Shown piece after piece: positions 8,508 to 18,034 of a stretch of 64,000 nucleotides of DNA; position 1 is the stretch's first letter, and each line of letters opens with the position of its first letter. The notes under the pieces are model-generated. The model was not told the DNA's origin, searched no databases, and saw nothing but the letters and a program-made list of their open reading frames with translations. This DNA is from Variovorax sp. SG517 (lineage in GTDB: Bacteria; Pseudomonadota; Gammaproteobacteria; Burkholderiales; Burkholderiaceae_C): assembly GCF_013376045.1 (NCBI RefSeq), contig NZ_JABMJG010000014.1, positions 1 to 64,000 on the forward strand, written 5' to 3'. The translations under genes were made by a program, and so were the position numbers.

Positions 8508-9953
8508 CTAGCCCGCCGGCCGCACGGCCGAGACGATCTCGCCGAGCCGCCGCAGGCCGGCCTCGACGGCATCCGAATACGGCCAGCCGCAGTTGATGCG
8601 CAGGTAGTTGTCGAAGCGCCCCGAGTTCGAGAACTGCGCGCCCGGCGCCACCAGCATCTGCTCGCGCAGCGCCGCGTCGAACACGTCCACCGACGAGCGC
8701 TGCCCCGGCAGTTCCACCCACAGCTGGAGCCCGCCGCGCGGCAGGTTCATGCGGGTGCCCGCCGGGAAGTACCTGGCGATGGCGTCCGCCGTCTGGTCGC
8801 GCTGCACGTGCAGCCGCTCGCGCAGCCTGCGCAGGTGGCGGTCGTAGGCGCCGCTCGCGATGTATTCGCCCGCGGCGATCTGCGCCAGCGCCTCGTTGTT
8901 GCGGGTCTGGGCGTACTTGAGCATCTCCACCTGCGCATGCCAGCGCCCGGCGGTGATCCAGCCCAGCCGCAGCCCCGGCGCCAGCACCTTGTGCAGCGAG
9001 GCGCAATAGATCACGTTGCCCGTGCGGTCCCACGACTTCAGGGCGCGCAGCGGCGCGTCGCTCTCCACGAGGTCGCTGTAGGTGTCGTCCTCGACCAGCG
9101 CGATGCCGTGGTTCTCGCACAGGTGCGCGAGCCGCTGCTTGTGGCTGTCGGGCATCATGCTGCCGATGGGGTTCTGCAGGTGCGGCACCACCACCACGGC
9201 CTTGATGTCGTCATAGGTGTGGATCGCGAGGTCGAGTGCTTCCAGCGAGATGCCGGTCTGCGGGCTGGTCGGGATTTCCAGTGCACGCAGCCCCAGGCTC
9301 TCGAGCACCTGCAGCAGGCCGTAGAAGGTGGGCGATTCCACTGCCACGGTGTCTCCGGGCTTCGCGATGGCGCGCAGGGCGAGGTTCAGCGCCTCGATGC
9401 AGCCGTTGGTGACGAGCACCTCGTCGGGCGGCACCGTCATGCCCACGCGCAGGCTGCGCTGGGCCAGCGCCTCGCGGAACTGCTGGTGGCCCTTCTGCGA
9501 CGAGGCGGTGGTCAGCAGCTCGGGCCGCTGGCGCAGCGCGCGCGTCATCGAGTTGCGTAGCGCCTCCGCGGGATACAGCTCGGGCGCGGCGCGGGCGATC
9601 GCGAAGTTGAGCTTCACGCCGGTGTGCCGGCCGCGCGCCATGAAGTTGGCCATGCGCGCGCGCATGCTCACGAACTGCGCCGGGTCGGGCGGCACGTGGG
9701 CCACCGGCTCTTCCATCGGCGCGATGGCCAGCCGCTGCGGCCGGCGCACGAAATACCCGGAGCGGTCGCGCGCCTCGACCCAGCCGTCGCTTTCCATGGC
9801 GCGGCAGACCTGCAGCGCGGTCGACAGGCTGATGTCGTGCAGCCGCATCAGGCTGCGCAGCGAGGGCAGCCTGTCGCCCTGCTTGAGCGAGCCGGTGTGG
9901 ATCGCATCCACGTAGTGCGCGGAAAGCTGGCGGTAGAGCGGTAGCGAATCCAT
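8508..9953 (-). CDS. MocR-type GntR/aminotransferase transcriptional regulator
   Basis: Transcription factor of 481 residues fusing an N-terminal GntR winged helix (residues about 5-75, with LPSLRSLMRLHDISLSTAL) to a fold-type I aminotransferase domain. The PLP-binding lysine lies near residue 322 in SLHKVLAPGLRLGW, and upstream segments TNGCIEALNL and VVVPHLQNPIGSMM match the cofactor site. MocR proteins sense PLP or amino-compound ligands and often control the divergent neighbour. The ATG at 9953 begins MDSLPLYRQL, a standard start; an upstream ATG at 10016 would add 21 residues. The divergent target is presumably the DUF2917 gene at 10126; repeat sites between them support this. Confidence 0.88.
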   Translation of the reverse strand: MDSLPLYRQLSAHYVDAIHTGSLKQGDRLPSLRSLMRLHDISLSTALQVCRAMESDGWVEARDRSGYFVRRPQRLAIAPMEEPVAHVPPDPAQFVSMRARMANFMARGRHTGVKLNFAIARAAPELYPAEALRNSMTRALRQRPELLTTASSQKGHQQFREALAQRSLRVGMTVPPDEVLVTNGCIEALNLALRAIAKPGDTVAVESPTFYGLLQVLESLGLRALEIPTSPQTGISLEALDLAIHTYDDIKAVVVVPHLQNPIGSMMPDSHKQRLAHLCENHGIALVEDDTYSDLVESDAPLRALKSWDRTGNVIYCASLHKVLAPGLRLGWITAGRWHAQVEMLKYAQTRNNEALAQIAAGEYIASGAYDRHLRRLRERLHVQRDQTADAIARYFPAGTRMNLPRGGLQLWVELPGQRSSVDVFDAALREQMLVAPGAQFSNSGRFDNYLRINCGWPYSDAVEAGLRRLGEIVSAVRPAG

Positions 9954-9985
9954 GGGGTCGATGTTCCCCGCATCGGGCATCCGAA

Positions 9986-10044
9986 AACAGATGCAGTTGG
10001 TTGGGAAAACGACCATAACAGATGCCTTTGCGCCTCCTCTGTTA
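9986..10044. promoter_or_regulatory. Candidate MocR operator cluster
   Basis: The 9-mer AACAGATGC occurs twice in direct orientation (9986-9994 and 10017-10025), 31 bases apart, about three helical turns. An inverted copy, TCTGTTA, follows at 10038-10044 and pairs with TAACAGA at 10016-10022. Direct plus inverted half-sites between a MocR gene and its divergent neighbour are the usual architecture for this family. Confidence 0.55.
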
Positions 10045-10125
10045 CGGCTGCAATAGCCATTGCGTGTGCCTGTTTTCCGGGCGCCGGAATTCCTACGATG
10101 AAGCCTCGTTCAACCGAGGTTCGCC

Positions 10126-10467
10126 ATGATCACCACCCTCTCCCAAGCGCCCGATTCCATCGTTCTTGAGCCCGGCCAGTCGCTGCGCCTGCCGGTCGAT
10201 GCAGGCGCGTGGCTGCAGCTGGCCGAAGGGCGCGCCCGCGTGGTCTCGCCGCCCGGCTGGCTGGGCGAGACTGTGTTCATGACCGAGACGCCGCTCGAGG
10301 AGGGCGACGTGCACCGGCTGCCGCACGGCGGCTGGATCGAGGTGAGGGCGCTGACGCCGGTGCACCTGAGGGTGCACGCGCCGCTGGCCGCGCAGCGGGC
10401 GTCGAGGGCGGCTGCGGCCGAGGCCCGGCCCGTCATGCGGTTCGTGCGGCTGCTGACCGGCTGGTAG
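10126..10467 (+). CDS. DUF2917 domain protein
   Basis: A 113-residue protein consisting mainly of a short beta-rich cupin-like DUF2917 domain: EPGQSLRLPVDAGAWLQLAE, then GRARVVSPPGWLGETVF and DVHRLPHGGWIEV. The family has no known biochemical role; its shape resembles small sensor or stability domains. It is read divergently from the MocR gene across a 172-base region with candidate operators, so MocR probably controls it. A second DUF2917 gene at 24133 is likewise divergent from a regulator. Confidence 0.75.
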   Translation: MITTLSQAPDSIVLEPGQSLRLPVDAGAWLQLAEGRARVVSPPGWLGETVFMTETPLEEGDVHRLPHGGWIEVRALTPVHLRVHAPLAAQRASRAAAAEARPVMRFVRLLTGW

Positions 10468-10511
10468 CAGCCGCGATCGCTGGGGAGCGCCCGGACTTGC
10501 CCGGGCGGGGC

Positions 10512-11897
10512 TCAGCGCTCGCTCGCCGCCTGGCGCAGCGCATCGAGGAAGCTGCGCCGCCACCAGTGGATGTCATGTTCGCGGATGCGCGACAGCAGCT
10601 TCTGGTGCCGCTCGCGCCGCTCTTCCAGCGGCATCTGCAGCGCCTGCTGCACGGTCTGCGCCGTGCCGTGCGTGTCGTAGGGGTTCACCAGCAGCGCCTC
10701 CCTGAGCTGCTCGGCCGCGCCGGCGAAGCGCGACAGCACCAGCACGCCCGGGTCGGCCGGGTCCTGCGCCGCGATGTATTCCTTGGCGACGAGGTTCATG
10801 CCGTCGCGCAGCGGCGTCACCAGCCCCACGGCCGCCGCGCGGCACAGCCCCGGCACGCGCTTGCGCGCCACCATGCGGTGGATGTAGCGCACCGGCATCC
10901 AGTCGAGCTCGCCGTAGTCGCCGTTGATGGCGCCGCACAGCGATTCGAGCTCGCGCCGGATGTCGGCATACGCGTCGACCGTCTCGCGCGTGGGCGAGGC
11001 GATCTGGATCAGCGTGGCGCTGCGCCGGTTCTCGGGGTAGTTCGCCAGCAGCTCGCGGAACGCGCGCACCCGCTGCGGGATGCCCTTGGAGTAGTCGAGC
11101 CGGTCGATGCCCATGAGCAGCCGGCGCTGCGAGTACTCGCGCTTCATGGTCTCGTACATGTCGCGCGACTCCTTCGCATGCGTGAGTGCGGCGAACTCGT
11201 CCACGTCGATGCCGATGGGGAAAGCGGCGGCGCGCACCGTCTGGCCGTAGGCGCGGTACATCTCGCTGCCCAGGTATTCGCCATGGGCCTCGTTGCGCAC
11301 GTAGTGCTCGAAGTGCTGCACGTCCTGCTGCGCCTGGAAGCCGATCAGGTCGTACGAGAACAGTGAGCGCATCAGCCACTCGTGCTGCGGAATGGCCGCG
11401 ATGATGATCTGCGGCGGCAGCGGAATGTGCAGGAAGAAGCCGATGCGCTGCCTGCAGCCCATGGCGCGCAGCTCGGCGGCCAGCGGGATCAGGTGGTAGT
11501 CGTGCACCCAGATGATGTCGTCGTCCTTCAAGAGCGGCAGCAGCTTGCGCGCGAACAGCTGGTTCACGCGCCGGTAGCCGCCCACGAAGCCGGCGTCGAA
11601 GTGCGCGAGGTCCAGGCGGTCGTGGAACACCGGCCAGAGCACGTCGTTGCTGTAGCCGAGGTAGTAGCTGTCGTGGTCCTCGCGGCTCAGGTCGATGGTG
11701 GCGAGCGTGACCTTGCCGGCCTGCTGCCTGTGCAGCTCGCCCTCGCCGGTCGGGCCGCCCTCGACGATCTGTCCGCTCCAGCCGAACCACAGGCCGCCGC
11801 TTTGCTGCAGGCTCTCGCCCAGCGCCACGGCCAGGCCGCCGGCGGCGGGCTTGCGCGGGTCGGCCACGCGGTTGGAAACGACGACGAGGCGGCTCAT
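10512..11897 (-). CDS. otsA: Trehalose-6-phosphate synthase
   Basis: GT20 glycosyltransferase, 461 residues, joining UDP-glucose to glucose 6-phosphate to give trehalose 6-phosphate in the cytoplasm. Recognised by [10 protein letters not shown] at the start, the acceptor-site segment GLWFGWSG, the conserved [14 protein letters not shown], the [10 protein letters not shown] motif, [12 protein letters not shown] and the donor-site [12 protein letters not shown]. The length and ATG at 11897 fit the family. It is the last gene of an otsB - GH15 - otsA block, 55 bases after the GH15 gene. Trehalose made here would serve osmotic and desiccation protection. Confidence 0.95.
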   Translation of the reverse strand: MSRLVVVSNRVADPRKPAAGGLAVALGESLQQSGGLWFGWSGQIVEGGPTGEGELHRQQAGKVTLATIDLSREDHDSYYLGYSNDVLWPVFHDRLDLAHFDAGFVGGYRRVNQLFARKLLPLLKDDDIIWVHDYHLIPLAAELRAMGCRQRIGFFLHIPLPPQIIIAAIPQHEWLMRSLFSYDLIGFQAQQDVQHFEHYVRNEAHGEYLGSEMYRAYGQTVRAAAFPIGIDVDEFAALTHAKESRDMYETMKREYSQRRLLMGIDRLDYSKGIPQRVRAFRELLANYPENRRSATLIQIASPTRETVDAYADIRRELESLCGAINGDYGELDWMPVRYIHRMVARKRVPGLCRAAAVGLVTPLRDGMNLVAKEYIAAQDPADPGVLVLSRFAGAAEQLREALLVNPYDTHGTAQTVQQALQMPLEERRERHQKLLSRIREHDIHWWRRSFLDALRQAASER

Positions 11898-11952
11898 GGA
11901 GCCTCCTTGCGGAGGCCGCGGGCGAATGGAGTGAAAAGCCGGGGGGCCTGTT

Positions 11953-13875
11953 TCATATGCACGAATCCCAGGGGGCGGACAGGCGCATGGCCGCGTTGAT
12001 GATGCCGACCATCGAATAGGTCTGCGGAAAGTTGCCCCACATCTCGCCCGTGACCGGGTGCGTGTCCTCCGACAGCAGGCCCAGCGGGTTGCGCGCCGCG
12101 AGCATGGTCTCGAAGATCTGGCGCGCCTCGGCCTTGCGGCCGATCTTGGCGAGCGCATCGATGCGCCAGAAGGTGCAGATGTTGAATGCGGTCTCGGGCT
12201 TGCCGAAGTCGTCGGCGGCCTCGTAGCGGCGCATGTAGGGGCCGTCGCACAGCGACTTTTCCATGGCGTCCACGGTGGAGATGAAGCGCGGGTCGCGCGC
12301 GTCGATCAGGCCCACTTCCACCATCAGCAGGATGCTCGCGTCGAGCTCGTGCCCGCCGAAGCTCTCGGCGAAGGCCTGGCGCTCCTCGCACCACGACTTG
12401 GCGAGGATCTCCTCCTTCATGCGCGCGGCATGCCCGTGCCAGTAGGCGGCGCGCTCCGGCAGCCCCAGCGTGCGCGCGATCTTCGCGAGCCGGTCGCAGG
12501 CGGCCCAGCTCATCAGCGCCGAGCTGGTGTGCACGCGCGCGCGGGTGCGCAGCTCCCACATGCCGGCGTCGGGCGTGCCGTAGACCGCCACCGCGCGCTC
12601 GCCCACCGCCTCCAGGTGCGGAAACTCCGCCAGCCCCGCGCGGCTGAGCAGCCGCTGGTCGTGGAAGGCCTGCGCCGCGCCCAGCACGATGTTGCCGTAC
12701 ACGTCGTGCTGGAAGTGCTCCTGCGCCTGGTTGCCCACGCGCACCGGGCCCATGCCGCGATAGCCCGGCAGGCCGTCGACGAAGGACTCGGGCAGCTCGC
12801 GCTCCAGCCCGATGCCGTACAGCGGCTGTATGTGCTCGCCATGCGAGCCGATCACCACGTTGCCGAGCCAGCGCAGGTAGTCCTCCATGGTGCCCACCTC
12901 GCTCAGCGAGTTGAGCGCCCGCACCACGAAGAAGGCGTCGCGCAGCCAGCAGTAGCGGTAGTCCCAGTTGCGCTGGCTGCCCGGCGCCTCGGGAATGCTG
13001 GTGGTCATGGCCGCGACGATGGCGCCGGTGTCCTCGTACAGCGAGAGCTTCAGCGTGATGGCCGCTCGGATCACCGCGTCCTGATACTCCAGGGGAATGG
13101 CCAGGCGCTTGCTCCAGGTGCGCCAGTAGGAGATGGTCTCCTGCTCGAAGCGGCGCGCGGTGTCGGCGATGCCGTCCATCAGCGTCTCGTCCACGCCGAA
13201 CATGAAGTTGTATTCGCGCGAGAGCACGAAGGGCTGGCGCGAGAGGATGTGCGAGATCGAGGCGTCGGTGTTCAGCCGCAGCGTCACGTCGGGCCCGACG
13301 TAGCGGATGTGGTTGCTGCCGCGCGTGACCTCCACCGGCGCCGACGAGCCCCACTGGAAGCGCGGGTCGAGCGACACGCGCACGCGCGGCGCGCCCGCGA
13401 TGGGCCGCACGCGGCGCACCAGCATCAGCGGGCGGAAGTAGCGCGAGCGGCTGTAGAAGCGCGGCGCGAAGTCGGTGATCTCGATGCCCTGGCCCGCGCT
13501 GTCGAAGAGCTGCGTGCGCAGCACGGCGGTGTTCGGCTCGTACCACTGCTTCGCCTCGGCGAAGTCCTCGATGTCGATGCTCCAGGCGCCGGCATCTTCG
13601 CCGGGGTGCAGCAGGGCGTTGAACACCGGGTCGCCGTCGAAGCGCGGCAGGCAGCACCACACGGCGCGCCCGCGCGCGTCGATGAGCGCGCTGTAGGCGC
13701 AGTTGCCGATCACGCCCACGTTGAGCGAGGGTTCGGCCGGCGGCGCGAATCCTCGCGGCCCGGGGGCTGCGGCGGCCTGCGCGTCGACCGGCGCGCGGTC
13801 GGCGGGGCCGGCCGCGCCCGCCAGCGCCTGGCCGGCGCGGTCCTCGGGCGCCACCGGCAGTTGTTGTTCGCTCAT
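11953..13875 (-). CDS. Glycoside hydrolase family 15 protein (glucoamylase/trehalase-like)
   Basis: Cytoplasmic hydrolase of 640 residues. After a low-complexity Ala/Pro-rich N-terminal tail (residues about 1-45) comes a beta-sandwich domain starting NVGVIGNCAYSALIDARG, then an (alpha/alpha)6 barrel of GH15 with the landmarks NWDYRYCWLRDAFF and GYRGMGPVRVGNQAQEHFQ that line the active site. Relatives act on trehalose, starch-like glucans or other alpha-glucosides. Its placement between otsB and otsA, overlapping otsB by four bases, points to trehalose turnover or recycling. No signal peptide is present. Trehalase versus glucoamylase activity cannot be decided. Confidence 0.87.
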   Translation of the reverse strand: MSEQQLPVAPEDRAGQALAGAAGPADRAPVDAQAAAAPGPRGFAPPAEPSLNVGVIGNCAYSALIDARGRAVWCCLPRFDGDPVFNALLHPGEDAGAWSIDIEDFAEAKQWYEPNTAVLRTQLFDSAGQGIEITDFAPRFYSRSRYFRPLMLVRRVRPIAGAPRVRVSLDPRFQWGSSAPVEVTRGSNHIRYVGPDVTLRLNTDASISHILSRQPFVLSREYNFMFGVDETLMDGIADTARRFEQETISYWRTWSKRLAIPLEYQDAVIRAAITLKLSLYEDTGAIVAAMTTSIPEAPGSQRNWDYRYCWLRDAFFVVRALNSLSEVGTMEDYLRWLGNVVIGSHGEHIQPLYGIGLERELPESFVDGLPGYRGMGPVRVGNQAQEHFQHDVYGNIVLGAAQAFHDQRLLSRAGLAEFPHLEAVGERAVAVYGTPDAGMWELRTRARVHTSSALMSWAACDRLAKIARTLGLPERAAYWHGHAARMKEEILAKSWCEERQAFAESFGGHELDASILLMVEVGLIDARDPRFISTVDAMEKSLCDGPYMRRYEAADDFGKPETAFNICTFWRIDALAKIGRKAEARQIFETMLAARNPLGLLSEDTHPVTGEMWGNFPQTYSMVGIINAAMRLSAPWDSCI

Positions 13876-14678
13876 CGGGGGCTCCTGGGTGATTCTTCGG
13901 GTTGGCTTGCGGTGTCCTGCGGACGTGCCGCGAGCATGTCGCGCGCCTGCACGAGCCATTCGTACACGGCCAGCGGCGATTCGAGGCGGTGCAGCGCCAG
14001 GCTCGGACCGGAGCCGACCTTGATGGCGACGCCGCCGCGCGGCTGCACCACGGCAAAGCCGCTCTCGTCGGTGGTGTCGTCGCCGAGGAAGACGGGCGTG
14101 CGGCCCGCGAAGGGCGCCTCGGTCATGAAGGCGTCGATGGCGATGCCCTTGTTGACGCCCGCTGGCTTCACCTCGAACACGAACTTGCCGTGCATCAGCT
14201 CCAGCTGCGGATGGTTCGCGATGGCGCGCGACATCGCGTCGCGGCACACCGCCTCCAGCTGCGGCGCGAGCCGGTAGTGCAGGGCGATGGCCGCGTGCTT
14301 GCGCTCCACCAGCAGGCCCTCGTGCACGCGCGCGAGTTCGTTGGCGATGTCCAGGACGGGCACGAGATCGGGCGGGCGCTGCTCCTGCATGCGGCCGGCG
14401 GCGTCGCGGCGCTGCACCCCGTGCTCGCCGGCCGCGGGCAGCCGCAGCGGCGCGAGGAAACGGTCGATGGAGTCGATCTGGCGGCCCGACACCACGGCGA
14501 GCGCGCCGCCCAGCTGGTCGCGCAGGTCGCCCAGCAGGGGCACGAGGGCCGGCGGGATCTCGATGGCTTCAGGCGTGGGCGCGAGTCCGACGAGCGTACC
14601 GTCGAAGTCGAGGAAGAGGGCTGCGTCCCGGCCCAACGGAGGTGGCAACTGCGAGGTGTTGCTGGAGGACTTTGGCAT
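13872..14678 (-). CDS. otsB: Trehalose-6-phosphate phosphatase
   Basis: HAD-superfamily phosphatase of 268 residues converting trehalose 6-phosphate to trehalose. The nucleophile loop LDFDGTL carries D24 and D26; motif II/III region VVSGRQ and the C-terminal metal motif FLGDDTTDE are all present. The ATG at 14678 was preferred to an in-frame GTG 18 bases upstream because an AAGG sits at a suitable distance before it. It heads the otsB - GH15 - otsA operon and overlaps the GH15 start (ATGA). Confidence 0.93.
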   Translation of the reverse strand: MPKSSSNTSQLPPPLGRDAALFLDFDGTLVGLAPTPEAIEIPPALVPLLGDLRDQLGGALAVVSGRQIDSIDRFLAPLRLPAAGEHGVQRRDAAGRMQEQRPPDLVPVLDIANELARVHEGLLVERKHAAIALHYRLAPQLEAVCRDAMSRAIANHPQLELMHGKFVFEVKPAGVNKGIAIDAFMTEAPFAGRTPVFLGDDTTDESGFAVVQPRGGVAIKVGSGPSLALHRLESPLAVYEWLVQARDMLAARPQDTASQPEESPRSPR

Positions 14679-14771
14679 CGGGAAAAACCTTAACACGCGC
14701 CGTGCGCGGCGCTTGTCGGCGAAAGCCCAATCTCCTCGCGGCCTGCCCCGGGGCTGATTTCGGAACAGCGG

Positions 14772-16628
14772 TCAGTGAGCCGTTTCCGTCTCCGCCTGGG
14801 GGACCAGCTCGGCGAGCACGCCCAGCAGCGCCGCGGCGTTCACCGGCTTGAACAGCACCGGCACGCCCGAGGCGCGCACGCGCTGCAGCCGCTCGGGCGA
14901 GGTCTCGCCTGTCACCAGCAGCAGCGGCGCCTGCAGGTCGAAGCGGCGCTGCAGCCGCCGGCCGACGTCGAGCCCGTTGTCGCCGTCGGCGAGGCGGTAG
15001 TCGCACACCAGCAGCACGAACGGGTGCTCGCGCGTGACGGGCCGGGCGAGCAGCTCGGCGGCTTCGGCCTCGTCGGACGCGGCCTCCACCGCGAGGCCGT
15101 GGGCCTGGAAGAAGCCGGCCATGGCCTCTCGCACTTCCGCCTCATCGTCGATCAGCAGGATGCGTCCGCGTGCTGCCAGGGGCGTTCGCACGGTGCGCGC
15201 CGGATCGGGCATGGCCTCGCCGGCGAAGGGCGGGGCAAAACCCGCGGCGGGCGCCGTCGCCTCGTCCGCGCCGGAGGCCGGCAGCTGAAGGCGGAAGCGG
15301 CTGCCGCGGTCCGGGCGCGACTTCAGCTGCACCGGGTGCCCCAGGAGCCGCGAGAGCCGCTGCACGATCGACAGGCCGATGCCCAGGCCCTGCGTGCGGT
15401 CGCGGCCCGGGTTGTGCACCTGGTAGTACTCCTCGAACACGCGCTCCTGCTGCTCGGGCGCGATGCCGATGCCGGTGTCGAACACCTCGATCCACACCAT
15501 GTCGCCCCGCGCGCGGGCTCGCACCGCGACGCCGCCGTGTGCCGTGTACTTCAGCGCGTTGTCGACGAGGTTCGAGAGCATGCGGTACAGCAGCTGTGGG
15601 TCGCTGCGCACCCACAGGCCGCTGGCCTGCACGCGCAGCTGGAGCTGCCGCTGCTCGGCTCGCGCCGCGAACATGTGGTTGAGCGAGCGGAACAGCGCGT
15701 CGAGCGGCACGGGCACCACGGTGGGAGTGACCACGCCCGCGTCGAGGCGCGACACGTCGAGCATGGTGTCCAGCGAATTGCCCAGCGCGTTCACCGCGCG
15801 CATCAGCTGCCGCGCATTGCGCCCGCCGTGGTGCTCGCGCAGCTCGTTTTCCAGCGCGGCGCCGAACAGGGCGATCGCGTGCAGCGGCTGGCGCAGGTCG
15901 TGGCTGGCGGTCGCGAGGAAGCGCGTCTTCTCCGCGCTCGCGCGCTCGGCCACGGCGATCTGCCTGCCGAGCTGTCCGGCCAGCGCCTCGTTCTCGAAGC
16001 GCAGCACCAGCGAGTCGGTCAGAAGCCTGTGCTGCTGGTTGCCCACGCGCAGCGTGAACAGCAGGTAGCCCAGGCTGAAGAGCGCGAGGAAGAAGTGCAT
16101 CGCGTCGCCCTGCCAGGCCAGTACGGCGATCAGGCTCAGCATCATCGGCAGGGTGTAGCCGTACAGCGCGGGCCTGAGCGGCCACAGCAGCTGCATGGCG
16201 CGGGCGCAACTGCCGATGATGACCACCGTCACCACCGAGGTCACGGGCAGGTCGTCGGGCGAGATGAACAGCAGCGGCGCGCTCGCCATGCCCACGCCCA
16301 CGGCGGTGACGGTGCGCGAGTGCCGGCGCGCCCAGCGCCTGGTGTCGGCGAGCGGCACGCCCGGGTGCCAGCGCGGCATGAGGAAGAGGAACAGTCCGAG
16401 CGAGAGATGCACCGCCATCCAGACCAGGATCCAGGTGCGCGGCTGGTGCACGTACATGGCGGTGCCCAGCGCCGCGCCCAGGCCGAAGTGCACGAACACC
16501 GACGCGTTGTAGGCCGCGTACACCGAGGCCACGTGCTCGCGCAGCACGCGCAGGGCCAGTTCGTCCGGCCCCGCGGGGAGGGGGAAGTCGGCGGATTCGC
16601 GTGACGGCTGCGGCGCGGTGGCATTCAC
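14772..16628 (-). CDS. Membrane hybrid histidine kinase/response regulator
   Basis: Sensor kinase of 618 residues. Residues about 45-190 contain several hydrophobic helices forming a membrane sensor with no large periplasmic loop. A helical linker leads to the HisKA motif ATASHDLRQPLHAI with the phosphorylated H243, then the ATPase boxes SNLVDNALKYT (N), VFDTGIGIAP (G1) and GLGIGLSIV (G2). A C-terminal receiver domain follows with IDDEAE, phospho-acceptor D543 in CDYRLADGDNGLD and the FKPVN lysine. No separate response regulator or DNA-binding partner lies beside it, so its output must go elsewhere. The signal sensed is unknown. Confidence 0.88.
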   Translation of the reverse strand: MNATAPQPSRESADFPLPAGPDELALRVLREHVASVYAAYNASVFVHFGLGAALGTAMYVHQPRTWILVWMAVHLSLGLFLFLMPRWHPGVPLADTRRWARRHSRTVTAVGVGMASAPLLFISPDDLPVTSVVTVVIIGSCARAMQLLWPLRPALYGYTLPMMLSLIAVLAWQGDAMHFFLALFSLGYLLFTLRVGNQQHRLLTDSLVLRFENEALAGQLGRQIAVAERASAEKTRFLATASHDLRQPLHAIALFGAALENELREHHGGRNARQLMRAVNALGNSLDTMLDVSRLDAGVVTPTVVPVPLDALFRSLNHMFAARAEQRQLQLRVQASGLWVRSDPQLLYRMLSNLVDNALKYTAHGGVAVRARARGDMVWIEVFDTGIGIAPEQQERVFEEYYQVHNPGRDRTQGLGIGLSIVQRLSRLLGHPVQLKSRPDRGSRFRLQLPASGADEATAPAAGFAPPFAGEAMPDPARTVRTPLAARGRILLIDDEAEVREAMAGFFQAHGLAVEAASDEAEAAELLARPVTREHPFVLLVCDYRLADGDNGLDVGRRLQRRFDLQAPLLLVTGETSPERLQRVRASGVPVLFKPVNAAALLGVLAELVPQAETETAH

Positions 16629-16705
16629 CCGGCCGATGCTAGCGAGCGGGCCTGCACCGGGAAGTGCCAGAAGTCATGTCCCGGCGGGCAGCCTTCAGGA
16701 GATGT

Positions 16706-17869
16706 TCAGGCGAGCGATGCGGCGACAGCCTCCACACGTGCCCGGTGGATGGCCTCGCCGATCTTCGGTCCGGCGGCGCCGGACTGCTGGGCGGCCCTGG
16801 CCACCACGTCGGTGGGTACGGCCGCCGCCGTGGCCAGCACCGCGAGCAGGCGCTGGCGCGGCGCGTAGGGTGCGTCGCTGGCGCTGCGCGCATCGCACTC
16901 GCAGGCCTGCAGCGCCTCGGCGAAGCGCGCCGGCTTGCGGAAGGCATCGCAGCGCTCCAGCAGTCGGACCAGGCCGGCGGCGTCGAGCGCGCCGCTGCCG
17001 TCGATGTGGCCGTGTTCGCGCGCCACCACCTCGGCCAGTTCGCGGATCTCCACCGGCACGCGCCAGCGTTCGCACACCGCATGCAGCGCCTTCAGACCGG
17101 AAGGCCCGCTCCGGCCGAGGCCACCGGTCAGGCAGGCGAAGCGCACGGCCAGCGGCGCCTCCTGCCGCGCGGCGAGGTCGATCGACCGCATGGTTCGTGC
17201 GTCCGCTTCGATCTCGGGCAGCAGCACCGCCAGCGCACCGCACTCGCGCAGCACTTCGAACATGCGGGAAGGGCGCGTTTCCATCAGGCCGCGCGACAGC
17301 TCCTGCCACACGCGCTCCGGCACGAGCGCGTCGACTTCGCCGGCCGCCACCATCTCGCGCATCAGCGCCATGGTTTCCGGCGCCACGCCGAAATCGTCGA
17401 AGCGGGCGGCGAAGCGCGCCACGCGCAGGATGCGCACCGGGTCCTCGCGGAAGGCGTCGGTCACGTGGCGCAGCACCTTGTCGCGCAGGTCGCGCTGGCC
17501 GTGGAAGGGGTCGGCCAGGGTCTCGGGCGTGGGCTCGAAGCGGCCGTCGGCACCCACCAGCTCGGCCGGCAGCGCGATGGCGTTGACGGTGAGGTCGCGG
17601 CGCGCAAGGTCCTGTTCGAGCGTGACGTCGGGCGCCGCGTGCACGGTGAAGCCGCGATAGCCCGGCGCGCTCTTGCGCTCGGTGCGGGCGAGCGCGTATT
17701 CCTCGCGCGTCCGGGGGTGCAGGAACACCGGAAAGTCGCGCCCCACGGGCAGGTAGCCGCGCGCCACCATTTCCTCGGGCGTGGCGCCGACCACCAGCCA
17801 GTCGTGGTCGGATACCGGGCGGTCCAGCAGGCGGTCGCGCAGCGCGCCGCCGACGAGAAAGATCTTCAT
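16706..17869 (-). CDS. cca: CCA-adding tRNA nucleotidyltransferase with eroded HD domain
   Basis: Class II nucleotidyltransferase, 387 residues, that builds or repairs the CCA end of tRNA. The polymerase head has FLVGGALRD, the metal pair in SDHDW and the RRDLTVNAIAL and EDPVRILRVARF motifs. The C-terminal region aligns with the HD phosphohydrolase part of longer bacterial Cca proteins, but where HDLGK is expected it reads GGLGR, and the preceding His-rich segment is missing. Nucleotide addition should be intact while phosphatase and phosphodiesterase activity is probably lost. It is divergent from ompW. Confidence 0.88.
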   Translation of the reverse strand: MKIFLVGGALRDRLLDRPVSDHDWLVVGATPEEMVARGYLPVGRDFPVFLHPRTREEYALARTERKSAPGYRGFTVHAAPDVTLEQDLARRDLTVNAIALPAELVGADGRFEPTPETLADPFHGQRDLRDKVLRHVTDAFREDPVRILRVARFAARFDDFGVAPETMALMREMVAAGEVDALVPERVWQELSRGLMETRPSRMFEVLRECGALAVLLPEIEADARTMRSIDLAARQEAPLAVRFACLTGGLGRSGPSGLKALHAVCERWRVPVEIRELAEVVAREHGHIDGSGALDAAGLVRLLERCDAFRKPARFAEALQACECDARSASDAPYAPRQRLLAVLATAAAVPTDVVARAAQQSGAAGPKIGEAIHRARVEAVAASLA

Positions 17870-17896
17870 GGCCGCAGTGTAGGGATACTCCCCGGA

Positions 17897-17923
17897 TTGA
17901 AAATAGAACGGTCGTTCGATAAT
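17897..17923 (+). promoter_or_regulatory. Candidate ompW promoter with TetR-like operator
   Basis: A palindrome GAACG-GT-CGTTC (17906-17917) lies between TTGAAA (17897-17902) and GATAAT (17918-17923). The hexamers are 15 bases apart, slightly short of ideal. Palindromes of this GAACGnnCGTTC form are commonly bound by TetR/AcrR-type repressors, and its position over the spacer would block polymerase. No TetR gene is in the window. Confidence 0.45.
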
Positions 17924-18034
17924 CTGGCGACCGGACCGGGCAATCTGTCGTCATGCGGAAGATTTACAGCGGCGGTCACAGCCGATGCCCGCATCCGTAG
18001 AGGGATATTTCAATACAAAGGAGTAATTCTCATC

